In this document: positions 9,201 through 16,555 of the stretch, in pieces | How the letters are laid out: each line of letters starts with the position of its first letter | How positions within the stretch are numbered: position 1 is the stretch's first letter | From: JAYPAN01 sp049597955 | GTDB lineage: Bacteria; Pseudomonadota; Alphaproteobacteria; RS24 | Length of the DNA stretch: 64,000 nt | Reading direction: 5' to 3' | NCBI GenBank assembly: GCA_049597955.1 | Contig: JBMYND010000005.1 | Coordinates: 60,741-124,740 of the forward strand | Made by a program: the position numbers and the translations under genes | Notes under the pieces: model-generated | Databases searched by the model: none | Seen by the model: only the letters and a program-made list of their open reading frames with translations | Told to the model about the DNA's origin: nothing

Positions 9201-9279
9201 TGACAGGCGTGGCTTTGTCGGCCCGGACGCCACGATGCTTAATCCCGACAGCCCAAGCTTTGCCCTCACTCCCAGATAG
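6268..9279 (+). CDS. large exported FecR-domain protein, candidate surface protein
   Basis: A 1003-residue protein. Residues 1-38 look like a signal peptide (basic start, hydrophobic core LAMLTACILLVTGAA). Residues 50-205 match the FecR fold: RPIGRDLAAGDDVFLNDEVRT, ALGALLQDE-type strands and GSMRFVSGKIAK, then GKASIGIRGTE, typical of non-regulatory FecR proteins with large C-terminal regions. Residues 222-298 are a disordered Asn/Asp/Ser/Glu linker. About residues 712-795 contain LPDWITIT followed by GTGTPGLPGDITLHYAI, a pattern of dystroglycan-type cadherin (CADG) repeats. The C-terminal 200 residues have several cysteines. AGGAG sits seven bases before the ATG. It directly follows the Slam-like barrel gene, so I infer surface display or secretion; the true function is unknown. 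Confidence 0.75.
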   Translation: MFQLPVTSAKPRHRTACLAMLTACILLVTGAATHKTEARPLSGIVAVSTGPMSASYLRNNRPIGRDLAAGDDVFLNDEVRTGTRTKAQVLLQDESVFSMGPGSSVVFDEFVYDPGAGDGSLTARLVGGSMRFVSGKIAKQAGDKVSLKVGKASIGIRGTEILARHSAMGSRLVLLSGEMEISSPAGTVTIARPGWGIEIGVEGTLGVPRFVPPQDLNMMMAASEDDVASANGGGQDDDADNDGTSEQSQSNNNDNAESNEDSASDGENDGESNGTASADANTGANTQTDSAASDNVSQFDEALSGMGAAPDASGSLNQIVNIIVTQPSRSPNNQPQVDLAQLASDLNENNQTEQAGAIVESELVTFSNGVIPANPFFASDSKILVRYGSQWNNMAASPAYFAVLRKLLREKFPNSTATETGNLPQFDSLPFVYRLSGNVADSNGDLVHGAVNLDDYDGILAIGNLSGSAYFLNGTLSADEQTVLANFTGNGGRVLALAQPGAAQAASVGAHLDIFQNGASYSANGQTAQMVSLAPAAADNALTADVQNITHTHADGFPLFSFSNLSNAEALLQTSDTNPHVAALGFDSGALYIARYGCASDGSGSFGIEALGHDMGQFCANLLAGLAPNDSLRDVEIAKISLREEAEGAATYRLISGGEGLFRIAGDRLLMVGGQTPQAEAYELRIGVTGADGVEKRITHNFTISGTAGSAQSKIISRRVDVQANAQVNLVESGTLVNQQDLPDWITITNNADGNVVGTGTPGLPGDITLHYAIGEGDNAYDRYVRLAVASDCASDNCQAFLASLDTQTPLIEGRHYSLAGYQPDFAAFYDRFTTGQGNFAGVQDIAGETGTARANLAVMIDYADRQADITASGVFTDFSATGGTAASGSWRTQMNGLGFDTGCLSPGSAMGGAMCHFDSQDTALAAISQTCTGNAGTCAADNHPNVRMAPIISLTPYPLAGHGGPQTHSLLAAQRLYDRRGFVGPDATMLNPDSPSFALTPR

Positions 9280-9304
9280 GGGCTGAAGACATTGAACCGC
9301 CGCT

Positions 9305-9922
9305 TTATGAGGTCATAAATGGCTCAAGATAGCGGATGACAAGGTTCAGCGTTTCGCTTTTTGCCTCGGCAATATGCATTTTATTGTCATTATTGCGCCC
9401 CAATTCCATCAAAAACATATCCAAGGTCAAAACGACCATGCGCGCCATGGCAGCCTCATTTTCCGGCGGCGCATTGAGACCTGCGCGGCGCAATATATGG
9501 GTATATTGAACGGTGAAATAAGACAGCATGTCACGATAACGCGAAGTGAGCGTTTTTTCTGTCTTAATGGCGTGTTGCGCTTCGGGAAACCAAGGATTGG
9601 CATCCAGATAGGTTTGCAACATATCAATATTTTCGCGGAATAATTCCTGCCAGGGAACCTCGCTTGCTTTTTGCGTAAGGATAGCCGACAGGACGGCATA
9701 ATCTTCCTCAAACTGTTGCGCCATGGTTGACAAAAGCGCCTGTTTATTGGGCCAATAGCGATATATGGATGTCTGCTTGACATCGGCCTGTTCGCACACA
9801 GCCGCCAGGGTCAAATCGCTATACCCTTTTTCAACCAAAACAATTTTTGTTGCTTCAACGACCATTTCAACGCGCTGTCGAGAACGTTCCTGAAGCGGCA
9901 ATTCCCGAATATTCGTTTCCAT
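9305..9922 (-). CDS. TetR/AcrR-family transcriptional regulator
   Basis: A 205-residue regulator. Residues 15-60 hold the TetR helix-turn-helix: EATKIVLVEKGYSDLTLAAVC, then EQADVKQTSIYRYWPNKQALL, the usual recognition helix ending in Tyr-Trp. The remainder is an alpha-helical ligand or dimer domain without a recognisable ligand signature. I chose the ATG at 9922, with GGGAG upstream. The gene is divergent from the TolC-type channel gene with 136 bases between them, and a perfect 15-bp palindrome at 10022-10036 lies in that space, so it most likely represses the channel gene and perhaps itself. It ends 25 bases from the FecR-protein gene on the opposite strand. Confidence 0.9.
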   Translation of the reverse strand: METNIRELPLQERSRQRVEMVVEATKIVLVEKGYSDLTLAAVCEQADVKQTSIYRYWPNKQALLSTMAQQFEEDYAVLSAILTQKASEVPWQELFRENIDMLQTYLDANPWFPEAQHAIKTEKTLTSRYRDMLSYFTVQYTHILRRAGLNAPPENEAAMARMVVLTLDMFLMELGRNNDNKMHIAEAKSETLNLVIRYLEPFMTS

Positions 9923-10021
9923 GACACACTCCCTTACACAGGCAGATATGCCACAAAACGCGCGCAAAAAAAAATAAAAAATCGTTTCTAATAAATGACT
10001 TCCGGCGAATCAGGCGTTAAA

Positions 10022-10036
10022 ATGAAACAGTTTCAT
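10022..10036. promoter_or_regulatory. candidate TetR operator (perfect palindrome)
   Basis: ATGAAACAGTTTCAT is a perfect inverted repeat of seven bases around a central A. It lies 23 bases before the ATG of the TolC-type gene and about 100 bases before the divergent tetR start, where a repressor would block the promoter of the channel gene. TetR-family operators are typically 15-20 bp palindromes of this kind. Binding is inferred. Confidence 0.6.
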
Positions 10037-10058
10037 AGTTCGCATGGGGAAGGGCCTG

Positions 10059-12254
10059 ATGCGCCGGTTTGTGTTGGTCAGTTTATGTGGGTTTGTTCTG
10101 GCATCATGTGGACAGAAACCGCAACCACTTTCCTTGCAGGAAATCAAGACGCAGGCCAATTCAGATTTTGTCGCGATTAGTTCGACCCCGGAACCCCTGC
10201 AAAGGCCGGTCGATTTATATGAAGCGATTGCGCGCGCTATATTATTCAACCGCGAGCATAAGCTGGCCGCCATGGAAGCGGCATTGAGCCAGCGACAGCT
10301 TGACCTTGCCAATATGGATTTGCTGCCAGCCTTGGCGGTGCGTGCCGGTTACAGCATGCGTGACAAATATGCGGCTTCCATCAGCACGACATTTAACGGC
10401 GACGAACCTGACCCGCTGCCCGACCAGCCGGTTTATTCAGTGTCGCAAGACAAACAGCGCGCAACGGCAGGGGCCGAATTGAGTTGGAACCTGCTGGATT
10501 TTGGCCTGTCCTATGTGCGGGCCGGGCAAAATGCCGACCGGCGCATGGTGGCTCTGGAGCGGCAACGCAAAGTGGCGCACAATATCAGCCGCGAAGTGCG
10601 CGCCGCTTATTTCAAAGCGATTGCGGCGCAAAACCTGCTCAGTGAATTGGCGCCTTTGCTGCGCCGTGTGGACAGGGCGCTTGAGGATAGCCGCCAAATT
10701 GAGCGGCGTCGGCTGTCTTCGCCGACCGATGCGCTGCTCTATCAAAAAGAATTGCTCGAAATTCGCCGCACATTGCATACGCAACAACGTGTGCTGATGA
10801 CTGCCAAGCTGGAATTGGGTCAGCTTATGGGGCTTTTGCCGGGGCAGGATTATCGTCTGGCCAAATTTGATTATATCATTCCGGAAATTGCCATGAATAT
10901 GGCGCTGATGGAGCGTTCGGCGCTGATTAACCGGCCGGAATTGATGGAAGCGCAATATCAGCAGCGCCTGTCGCGGCGCGAAGTGCGCGCATCTATTTTG
11001 TCCATGTTGCCCGGCATCACGCTGAACGCCAATTTCAATTATGATGACAGCGACTATCTGAAATATAACGACTCTGCCGAATTGGCCGCCCAAATGAATT
11101 GGAATCTGTTCTCCGTATTTTCGGCAGCGGCGGCGCGGCGTGTAGCCGAAGCGCGCATATCATTGGCCGAAGCGCAGCGGCTTGCACTTTCTATGGCGGT
11201 GCTGTCGCAAGTGCATATTGCCAATATGAATTTCGCCCAAGCGCGGCGCGAATATGAAACCTCTGAACGCTTTTTGGACGTCTCGCAGCGTTTGACACGC
11301 CAGACCCGCGACGCCCAGCGCGTTGCCAAATTTGGCGAATTGGAAGTCATTCGTCAGGAAGCCAGCCTGTTGCTGGCCAATATGCGCCGCGATATTGCCT
11401 TTGCCGAATTGCAAAACAGCTATGGGGCGATTTATGCCTCTATCGGTTTGGATATTGTGCCGGATAATATCAATACGCGCTCGGTTGATGAGCTGACGCG
11501 AGCGATTGAAAATAATCTGCAAAACTGGATGCGTAAATATACCCGAGTGGTTGGCGGCGACCAGGATGTCATTACGCCGATACAGACCCAATCGCCAAAG
11601 CTTGGGCCGGACGGGTTTGTGTTTAATGAGCGGACATTCTCCGCCGGCACAAATCTGCGCTATTACGCGACCCGTCAAGACGGCACATCATTGCCGAACT
11701 GGCTGAAATTTGATGCTTCGGCGCGCAAGTTTTTCGGCACACCGCCGCAAGATGCCGGCAATGTTCCCATTCGGGTGATTGCCCAATATGCCAATTTGCG
11801 CGTATCGGATTCGTTTATCCTTGAAGTGCCCAAAACCGGCTTTGCGCGCCAGCCGGTCTCGGCTGTGCCGCCAGCCATTAAGCCGACAACATCGCTGTCA
11901 TCGCGGCCTGCTTCATCCCGCGCCAAAGCGCCAGCCGCCCAGCCCAGAGCCGCCCAGTCCAGAGCCGCCCAGCCCAAAGCCGAAAAGCCCAGAGCCGAAA
12001 AGCCCAAAGCCCGCAGCGGCACAGCCTCACGCTTTGTGCAGATACGCGCTTTCACCAAATATGAAGACGCCAAATCATTTGCCGATTCCAGCGCCCGCAT
12101 TACTGGGCTGAAAGCCTTTGTTCGCAAAACCAAGAAACGCAATCCGCCGCTTTACCGGATTATCATTCCGGCATTTAACAATGCTGAAGTGCAAGCGGTT
12201 CTGGAAAAAGTGCGCGCGGCGGGCATTACCGACGCTTTTGTCACCCGCGATTAA
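10059..12254 (+). CDS. TolC-family outer-membrane channel with CADG-like and SPOR domains
   Basis: A 731-residue lipoprotein: residues 1-15 are a signal peptide with lipobox LASC. Residues 45-480 have the two helical repeats of TolC/OEP proteins (ARAILFNREHKLAAMEAALSQRQLDLANMDLLP, then ERSALINRPELMEAQYQQRLSRREVRASILSMLPG). About residues 503-600 hold an Ig/cadherin-like unit with LPNWLKFD and FFGTPP, a CADG pattern. Next is a repetitive Ala/Pro/Lys linker (about 610-650), and residues 655-731 look like a SPOR peptidoglycan-binding domain (FVQIRAFTKYEDAKSFADS). I chose the start at 10059 because GGGGAAGG is six bases upstream; 10044 is possible. The channel plus three facing HlyD-type genes suggests an export complex. 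The fusion is unusual for TolC proteins. Confidence 0.85.
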   Translation: MRRFVLVSLCGFVLASCGQKPQPLSLQEIKTQANSDFVAISSTPEPLQRPVDLYEAIARAILFNREHKLAAMEAALSQRQLDLANMDLLPALAVRAGYSMRDKYAASISTTFNGDEPDPLPDQPVYSVSQDKQRATAGAELSWNLLDFGLSYVRAGQNADRRMVALERQRKVAHNISREVRAAYFKAIAAQNLLSELAPLLRRVDRALEDSRQIERRRLSSPTDALLYQKELLEIRRTLHTQQRVLMTAKLELGQLMGLLPGQDYRLAKFDYIIPEIAMNMALMERSALINRPELMEAQYQQRLSRREVRASILSMLPGITLNANFNYDDSDYLKYNDSAELAAQMNWNLFSVFSAAAARRVAEARISLAEAQRLALSMAVLSQVHIANMNFAQARREYETSERFLDVSQRLTRQTRDAQRVAKFGELEVIRQEASLLLANMRRDIAFAELQNSYGAIYASIGLDIVPDNINTRSVDELTRAIENNLQNWMRKYTRVVGGDQDVITPIQTQSPKLGPDGFVFNERTFSAGTNLRYYATRQDGTSLPNWLKFDASARKFFGTPPQDAGNVPIRVIAQYANLRVSDSFILEVPKTGFARQPVSAVPPAIKPTTSLSSRPASSRAKAPAAQPRAAQSRAAQPKAEKPRAEKPKARSGTASRFVQIRAFTKYEDAKSFADSSARITGLKAFVRKTKKRNPPLYRIIIPAFNNAEVQAVLEKVRAAGITDAFVTRD

Positions 12255-12255
12255 A

Positions 12256-12291
12256 CCGCGAAAACCGGTAAATCAAAAACCGCTTTCGCGG
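12256..12291. terminator. weak hairpin between convergent tolC-like and M50-HlyD genes
   Basis: CCGCGAAA (12256-12263) pairs perfectly with TTTCGCGG (12284-12291) around a 20-base loop. It spans the 18-base gap between the convergent genes and the last codons of the minus-strand gene. There is no clear T run, so it may slow rather than stop transcription. Confidence 0.35.
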
Positions 12292-14384
12292 ATGAACAGG
12301 GCGGAAAGCTGTTTCCATAATTGCGACAGGGGCGAATAGGGCGCGGTGCGCACATGCAGCTTGCCGACAATATCATGGCCAATATCACCGGTCTCGGCAG
12401 AGCTTGTGGGCGCAAAGACCGTTTTGTAAAGGGCTGTTTCCGGTCGCCAGATTTCCGGTGCGTCGGGCTCTTCGCGGGTTGCAATCGGGCCGCCATGCGG
12501 TGAGGCCATGGCGCGGTGAACCAGATTTGTCACCGCCGTTTCATCCAATATTTGCAGGCGCGCGGGCAAAGCCGGGTGCAGCCCATTATCGGCCAGAAAA
12601 ACGCCATTGGCTTCGGGAGCGAGTTTTTCAACCTGGCCTTCCTCAATATAGGCGGTGATGCGCTTTGCCGTGTCGCTGTAAATGAAAGCAAGCTGCTCAT
12701 CGGCGCGGTGCCAGCGCCCGGCCTGCAATTCGCTGGACAGGCTGACGCGCCCGGCAATGGCGGCGCGCACAGTCAGGCGGTCACGCCGCGCCACCAGACC
12801 GCGCAATCGGCTTTCACCGGCGGCAAGTTCTTCTTCACGCACCAGCTTGTCGCGTAAATTATCGCGTGATGCGGCATGGCGCCGAACATAGGCTTGCAGC
12901 AGGCGGATTTCGCGTTGTTCGCTCTCAATGGCATGGGTCAGGGTTGCGCTGCGCGCGGTCAGTAAAATTGTGCCGGGCGCAACATGCGCCCCATCTGTCA
13001 CATGCACGGTCTCAATCCAAGCCGGTTCCGGCAAAAACACCTGCATTTGCTGTTCGGCCTCCAAGACAGCGGGCACTGAAAACCCGCTGCGCCAAGGCAG
13101 GCCCAAAGCACCGCTCAATAAAACCAGCAATAACAGCGTGCGCAGCGTTTGCCGGTTTATCGAAAACAGGGCGCGCCGCTGCCACCATTGGCGCATTTCA
13201 TTGATGATGGGGCGCAAAATAAACCAGGCAATTTCAACAATGAAAAGAAACAGCCCCAAAAGTTTGAAGGCGAAAAAATAGACCAGCAAAGCAATACCGA
13301 TAAACAGGAAAAACCGGTAAGCCCATGTGGCGAAGCTGTAAAAGACCAGAAAATAATGGCGCTGCCGGTCAAATGGTTCCGGCACCGGCTCGGCCAGACC
13401 AAACAGCCATTGGCGCATCTGCCAGCGTGCCAGCGCAAAAGCGCGCGGCTGAAGATTTTGCATGCCAAGATAATCAGCCAGCGCATAATAACCGTCAAAC
13501 CGCATAAACGGATTGAGATTGACCAAAAGCGAGCCGACAATGCTGGCCGTGGTCAGAAAATAAGCGACACTGCGCAATGGCCCGTCATCCAGCACGCCCC
13601 AGGCAAACAGCGCCAAAAGGGCGATATGCAATTCCACCAAAATACCGGCCAGCACGATTTGTAATTTTTTGCGCGCATCAACCAGCCGCCACGCATCAGT
13701 ATTGTCTGTGTAAAGCACCGGAAACAGCACCAATAAAGCCACACCCATCGAACTGACGCGCAAGCCATGATATTTGGCAACCAGCGCATGACCCAATTCA
13801 TGTGCCATTTTCACCCCGACCAAGGCCAGCACATAATAGGCCATGCCCTGCAGGTTGAAAAAATAGCTGAAGGCGCTGCCAAAGGCTTCCCATTGGAAAA
13901 ACAGATTGAACAAGCCATACAGACCCAGCCCGTAAACAAGCAGTCGAAAGCCGCGCCCGGCGAAAACGGCCATTATCGGCAACAGACGCGTCAAGGCTTT
14001 GTCGGGACGCAGCAGAGGGATTTTGATGAACAGATAATTATGCACCAGCCACATAAACCAATGCGTTTGGCGACGTTGCCGATTTTCGGCCAATTGATGC
14101 ACATGCCCGCTATCGTGACCGGCGACCAGAAAATTCTCGCGCATAAAGGCAATGAATTTTTCAATGTCGTAATCGCTTATATCCAATTTGGCTTGCTGGA
14201 TTTGCGCTTTCAGCGCCGCCAGCGAACCGGTTTTGCGAAACAAGTCAAGCAGGATGACGCCGGTGCGGCCCAATGAAAAATACTGATGGCGCAGCGGGTC
14301 ATAAAGCAGCCAGCCCTGCTCACCCGCCTCATTGCCATTGCCGGGCAGCAATCTCAAATCCTGCCTTATCCTCGGAATTTCCAT
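12273..14384 (-). CDS. PqqD-like / M50 site-2 protease / HlyD membrane-fusion protein
   Basis: A 703-residue polytopic protein. Residues 20-90 resemble a PqqD-type peptide-binding unit (WLLYDPLRHQYFSLGRTGVILLDLF). Residues 140-420 carry several membrane helices and both M50 motifs: HELGH at 195-199 inside a membrane segment, and NPFMRFDGYYALADY at about 291-305 with the metal-ligand aspartate Asp297. Another long hydrophobic stretch precedes about residue 430, after which a periplasmic-adaptor region begins (VFLPEPAWIETVHVTDGAHVAPGTILL, then a coiled coil of REIRLLQAYVRRH type). It is the last gene of an operon with GAF-HlyD and HlyD genes. The active-site residues are intact, so proteolysis is possible, but in such fusions the M50 unit may act mainly as a transporter scaffold. 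Substrate unknown. Confidence 0.85.
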   Translation of the reverse strand: MEIPRIRQDLRLLPGNGNEAGEQGWLLYDPLRHQYFSLGRTGVILLDLFRKTGSLAALKAQIQQAKLDISDYDIEKFIAFMRENFLVAGHDSGHVHQLAENRQRRQTHWFMWLVHNYLFIKIPLLRPDKALTRLLPIMAVFAGRGFRLLVYGLGLYGLFNLFFQWEAFGSAFSYFFNLQGMAYYVLALVGVKMAHELGHALVAKYHGLRVSSMGVALLVLFPVLYTDNTDAWRLVDARKKLQIVLAGILVELHIALLALFAWGVLDDGPLRSVAYFLTTASIVGSLLVNLNPFMRFDGYYALADYLGMQNLQPRAFALARWQMRQWLFGLAEPVPEPFDRQRHYFLVFYSFATWAYRFFLFIGIALLVYFFAFKLLGLFLFIVEIAWFILRPIINEMRQWWQRRALFSINRQTLRTLLLLVLLSGALGLPWRSGFSVPAVLEAEQQMQVFLPEPAWIETVHVTDGAHVAPGTILLTARSATLTHAIESEQREIRLLQAYVRRHAASRDNLRDKLVREEELAAGESRLRGLVARRDRLTVRAAIAGRVSLSSELQAGRWHRADEQLAFIYSDTAKRITAYIEEGQVEKLAPEANGVFLADNGLHPALPARLQILDETAVTNLVHRAMASPHGGPIATREEPDAPEIWRPETALYKTVFAPTSSAETGDIGHDIVGKLHVRTAPYSPLSQLWKQLSALFIRESGF

Positions 14385-14405
14385 GGCTCAACTCATGCCT
14401 GTCTG

Positions 14406-15722
14406 TCAAACACCCAGCATTTGTCGGGTCGCCATAATGGGACGCCGGAACAGCAGGTAAAATAAGGTGGTGCGCGGCCCATAAACCCGTGCCGTGCCAT
14501 GCAGGCCGATACGCGGCATTGTCGCGCCGGGCAGAAGTTTTGCCCGCACCATATAGGATAAGACACCGCTATGTGACAGGCGCGATTGATAGGGCAGTTT
14601 GGTGATTTCCGCGCGATAGGATTTCAGCGGATTAATATCCAAAAACACATCAACCCGATTGCCCGGTTTCAATGTCACCGCGTCAGCCACGGGCAGGGCA
14701 ATTTCAATCTCGACCTGATCGGCGCGCGCCACTTCCATAATTTTTTCGCCGGTCTGCACCGGCCTGCCTGCCCATTTGCGCTTGTCGGCAACAATTGCCA
14801 GCCCGGCCATGGGAGCGGTGATTTGGGTGCGCCCAAGCTGCTCTTCAGCATAGGCGATTTCGGCGCGGCGCATTTCAAGCTGCGACTGCAATTCGGCGAT
14901 GCGCGCTTTGCTGTCGGAATTGGAAAACGCCATTTGCCGCGAGCGCAGTAATTCGGCTTCGGCGACACGAAAGGCGCGGCGCGCCACTTCAAGCCGGTTG
15001 CGCAGGTCAAGGTCAACCAGACGCACCAGCACATCGCCCGCCGCCACTCCCGCATTGGGGTCAGTGACGATTTCCTCGACCACGCCCTCAATCGGGGCAG
15101 TCACAATATAGGGCTGCAAGGCGCGGGTTTCAGCCGGTGCCAGCGCCGTTAGCGATACCGGAAACCAGGCCAATGCAAATAAGGCGGCGGCAACCACCCA
15201 TTTGCGTCGGCCTTGCGTCATGAATTGTTTCAGCCGACGGCCAAGACCGGTTGTGTGAAACGCGGCCAGCGCATGGCCATAAACATCGGCCAAATGGGTC
15301 AATGTCTCCATTTCGGCGGCATTGAACGGGTCGGGGCGGCTGACCATGAGCACGCCCATCAGCCCTTTACCGGCAGCGCGCAAGGGCAAGAGCAGCATAT
15401 TGGGTGGCGACAGATTTTCCACTTCCTGCAAATCTTCGGCGCTTATCGCCATTGGGCCGGTTTCCGGCGCCAGCTTTTTCACCGCCTGTTCCAGCCATGT
15501 CACCAAGGGCGCAGTGCGCTCAACCACCGGAATGTCGGACATGGCAGTAACCCGCATGGCGCCAAAACTGTCGCCGACACATAAGGCGGCCTGATGGTGG
15601 CTGACCAATGCGCGCGTGCGATTGCAAATGGCAAAGCCCAGCTCATTCAGCGTGGGCGCATCGCGTATCGCCTGCTCCAGCGACAGTAATTTTTCAACAT
15701 TGGCGGGCGCAGCCTCACTCAA
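14406..15722 (-). CDS. GAF-domain HlyD-family membrane-fusion protein
   Basis: A 438-residue protein. Residues 10-155 look like a cytoplasmic GAF domain (AICNRTRALVSHHQAALCV, LLPLRAAGKGLMGVLMVSR), residues 174-194 are a transmembrane helix, and residues 205-410 are a periplasmic adaptor: a lipoyl half-motif (IEGVVEEIVTDPNAGVAAGDVLVRL), a coiled coil, then the second half (ITAPMAGLAIVADKRKWAGRPVQTGEKIMEV). The fusion places a possible small-molecule or redox sensor inside the cell and an adaptor outside it. Its start overlaps the end of the upstream HlyD gene by eight bases, and 21 bases separate it from the M50-HlyD gene. Partners are probably the M50-HlyD protein and the TolC-type channel. 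Confidence 0.85.
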   Translation of the reverse strand: MSEAAPANVEKLLSLEQAIRDAPTLNELGFAICNRTRALVSHHQAALCVGDSFGAMRVTAMSDIPVVERTAPLVTWLEQAVKKLAPETGPMAISAEDLQEVENLSPPNMLLLPLRAAGKGLMGVLMVSRPDPFNAAEMETLTHLADVYGHALAAFHTTGLGRRLKQFMTQGRRKWVVAAALFALAWFPVSLTALAPAETRALQPYIVTAPIEGVVEEIVTDPNAGVAAGDVLVRLVDLDLRNRLEVARRAFRVAEAELLRSRQMAFSNSDSKARIAELQSQLEMRRAEIAYAEEQLGRTQITAPMAGLAIVADKRKWAGRPVQTGEKIMEVARADQVEIEIALPVADAVTLKPGNRVDVFLDINPLKSYRAEITKLPYQSRLSHSGVLSYMVRAKLLPGATMPRIGLHGTARVYGPRTTLFYLLFRRPIMATRQMLGV

Positions 15723-16479
15723 AAGTCAGCACTCCGCTCATACCGGGCAGCAAGTCAGCCGCATCTGCGGCCTGAATGGCACCGCGCAAAACCGTGGTCT
15801 GGCTGACCGGGTCAATCGCGCCGCTCACCGCTTCAATAGTGACTGTGGCGCGTTTGCCGGTTTCATCAATCAGCATAGTGACTTGTTGTCCGGCGCGTAT
15901 TGCAGGCAACCAGCGCCCCGGCACAATCACTTCCACTTCCAGCGTTTCGGAAGAAACGATTTCAATCAAATTGCGGCGCAAATCGACGCTTTCATGGCGG
16001 TTGACCAGCAATTCCACCACCTTGCCGGGAAATGGCGCTTTAATGGTGCAGCGATCAACATTGAGGCGGGCAATATCCAGCTCGGCGCGGGTTTTTTCCA
16101 CTTCCGCCTCGGCCAGCGTCACATCAAGCTTGCCAATGGAGCGCATTTTTTCCAAATCGCGGCTATTGGTCAGCCGGGCACGGGCGGCTTTGGCATCGGC
16201 GGCCACTTTGGCCATTTGGCTTTTGAAAATACGGCAATCAAAAGAGACCAGCGTGTCGCCTTTTTTGAAACTGTCGCCAGTGCGTTTTGGCACGGCAGTC
16301 ACAATGGCGGCAATCTCGCTGGCCATAATGGCCCGTGTCTGCGCCTTGACCAGCCCGCGCGCTTGTTTGATTTCTGCTGCCTGCAATGGGCCGGTTGGAA
16401 TAATCAGCAGCCAGGCGCAAACCAGCAGGGCGAAAACCCGCCATTTGGCGATTGTTAATGCGGTCGGGATACGCAACAT
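15715..16479 (-). CDS. HlyD/RND-type periplasmic adaptor protein
   Basis: A 254-residue exported adaptor. Residues 1-35 are a signal peptide (basic MLRIPTALTIAKWR, hydrophobic LLVCAWLLIIPTG). The body has the two lipoyl halves separated by a coiled coil: AIVTAVPKRTGDSFKKGDTLVSFDC, then RCTIKAPFPGKVVELLVNRHESV, followed by barrel strands LEVEVIVPGRWLPAIRAG. It is short for an RND adaptor. I used ATG 16479; a GTG at 16488 would add three residues, and neither has a clear ribosome site. It is the first gene of a three-gene operon with GAF-HlyD and M50-HlyD, and no inner-membrane RND pump or ABC ATPase is encoded beside it. Confidence 0.85.
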   Translation of the reverse strand: MLRIPTALTIAKWRVFALLVCAWLLIIPTGPLQAAEIKQARGLVKAQTRAIMASEIAAIVTAVPKRTGDSFKKGDTLVSFDCRIFKSQMAKVAADAKAARARLTNSRDLEKMRSIGKLDVTLAEAEVEKTRAELDIARLNVDRCTIKAPFPGKVVELLVNRHESVDLRRNLIEIVSSETLEVEVIVPGRWLPAIRAGQQVTMLIDETGKRATVTIEAVSGAIDPVSQTTVLRGAIQAADAADLLPGMSGVLTFE

Positions 16480-16555
16480 GACAAACACACGCTAAAACTG
16501 TCTAACCGCTTGAAAGTCAGGCATTTACCGATTGGGGTCAAGGGCAAATTTGGGC

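Noticed and set aside
12256..12291. A strong bidirectional terminator between the TolC-type and M50-HlyD genes
   Set aside because: The stem is perfect but the loop is 20 bases and there is no T run; I list it only as a weak hairpin.
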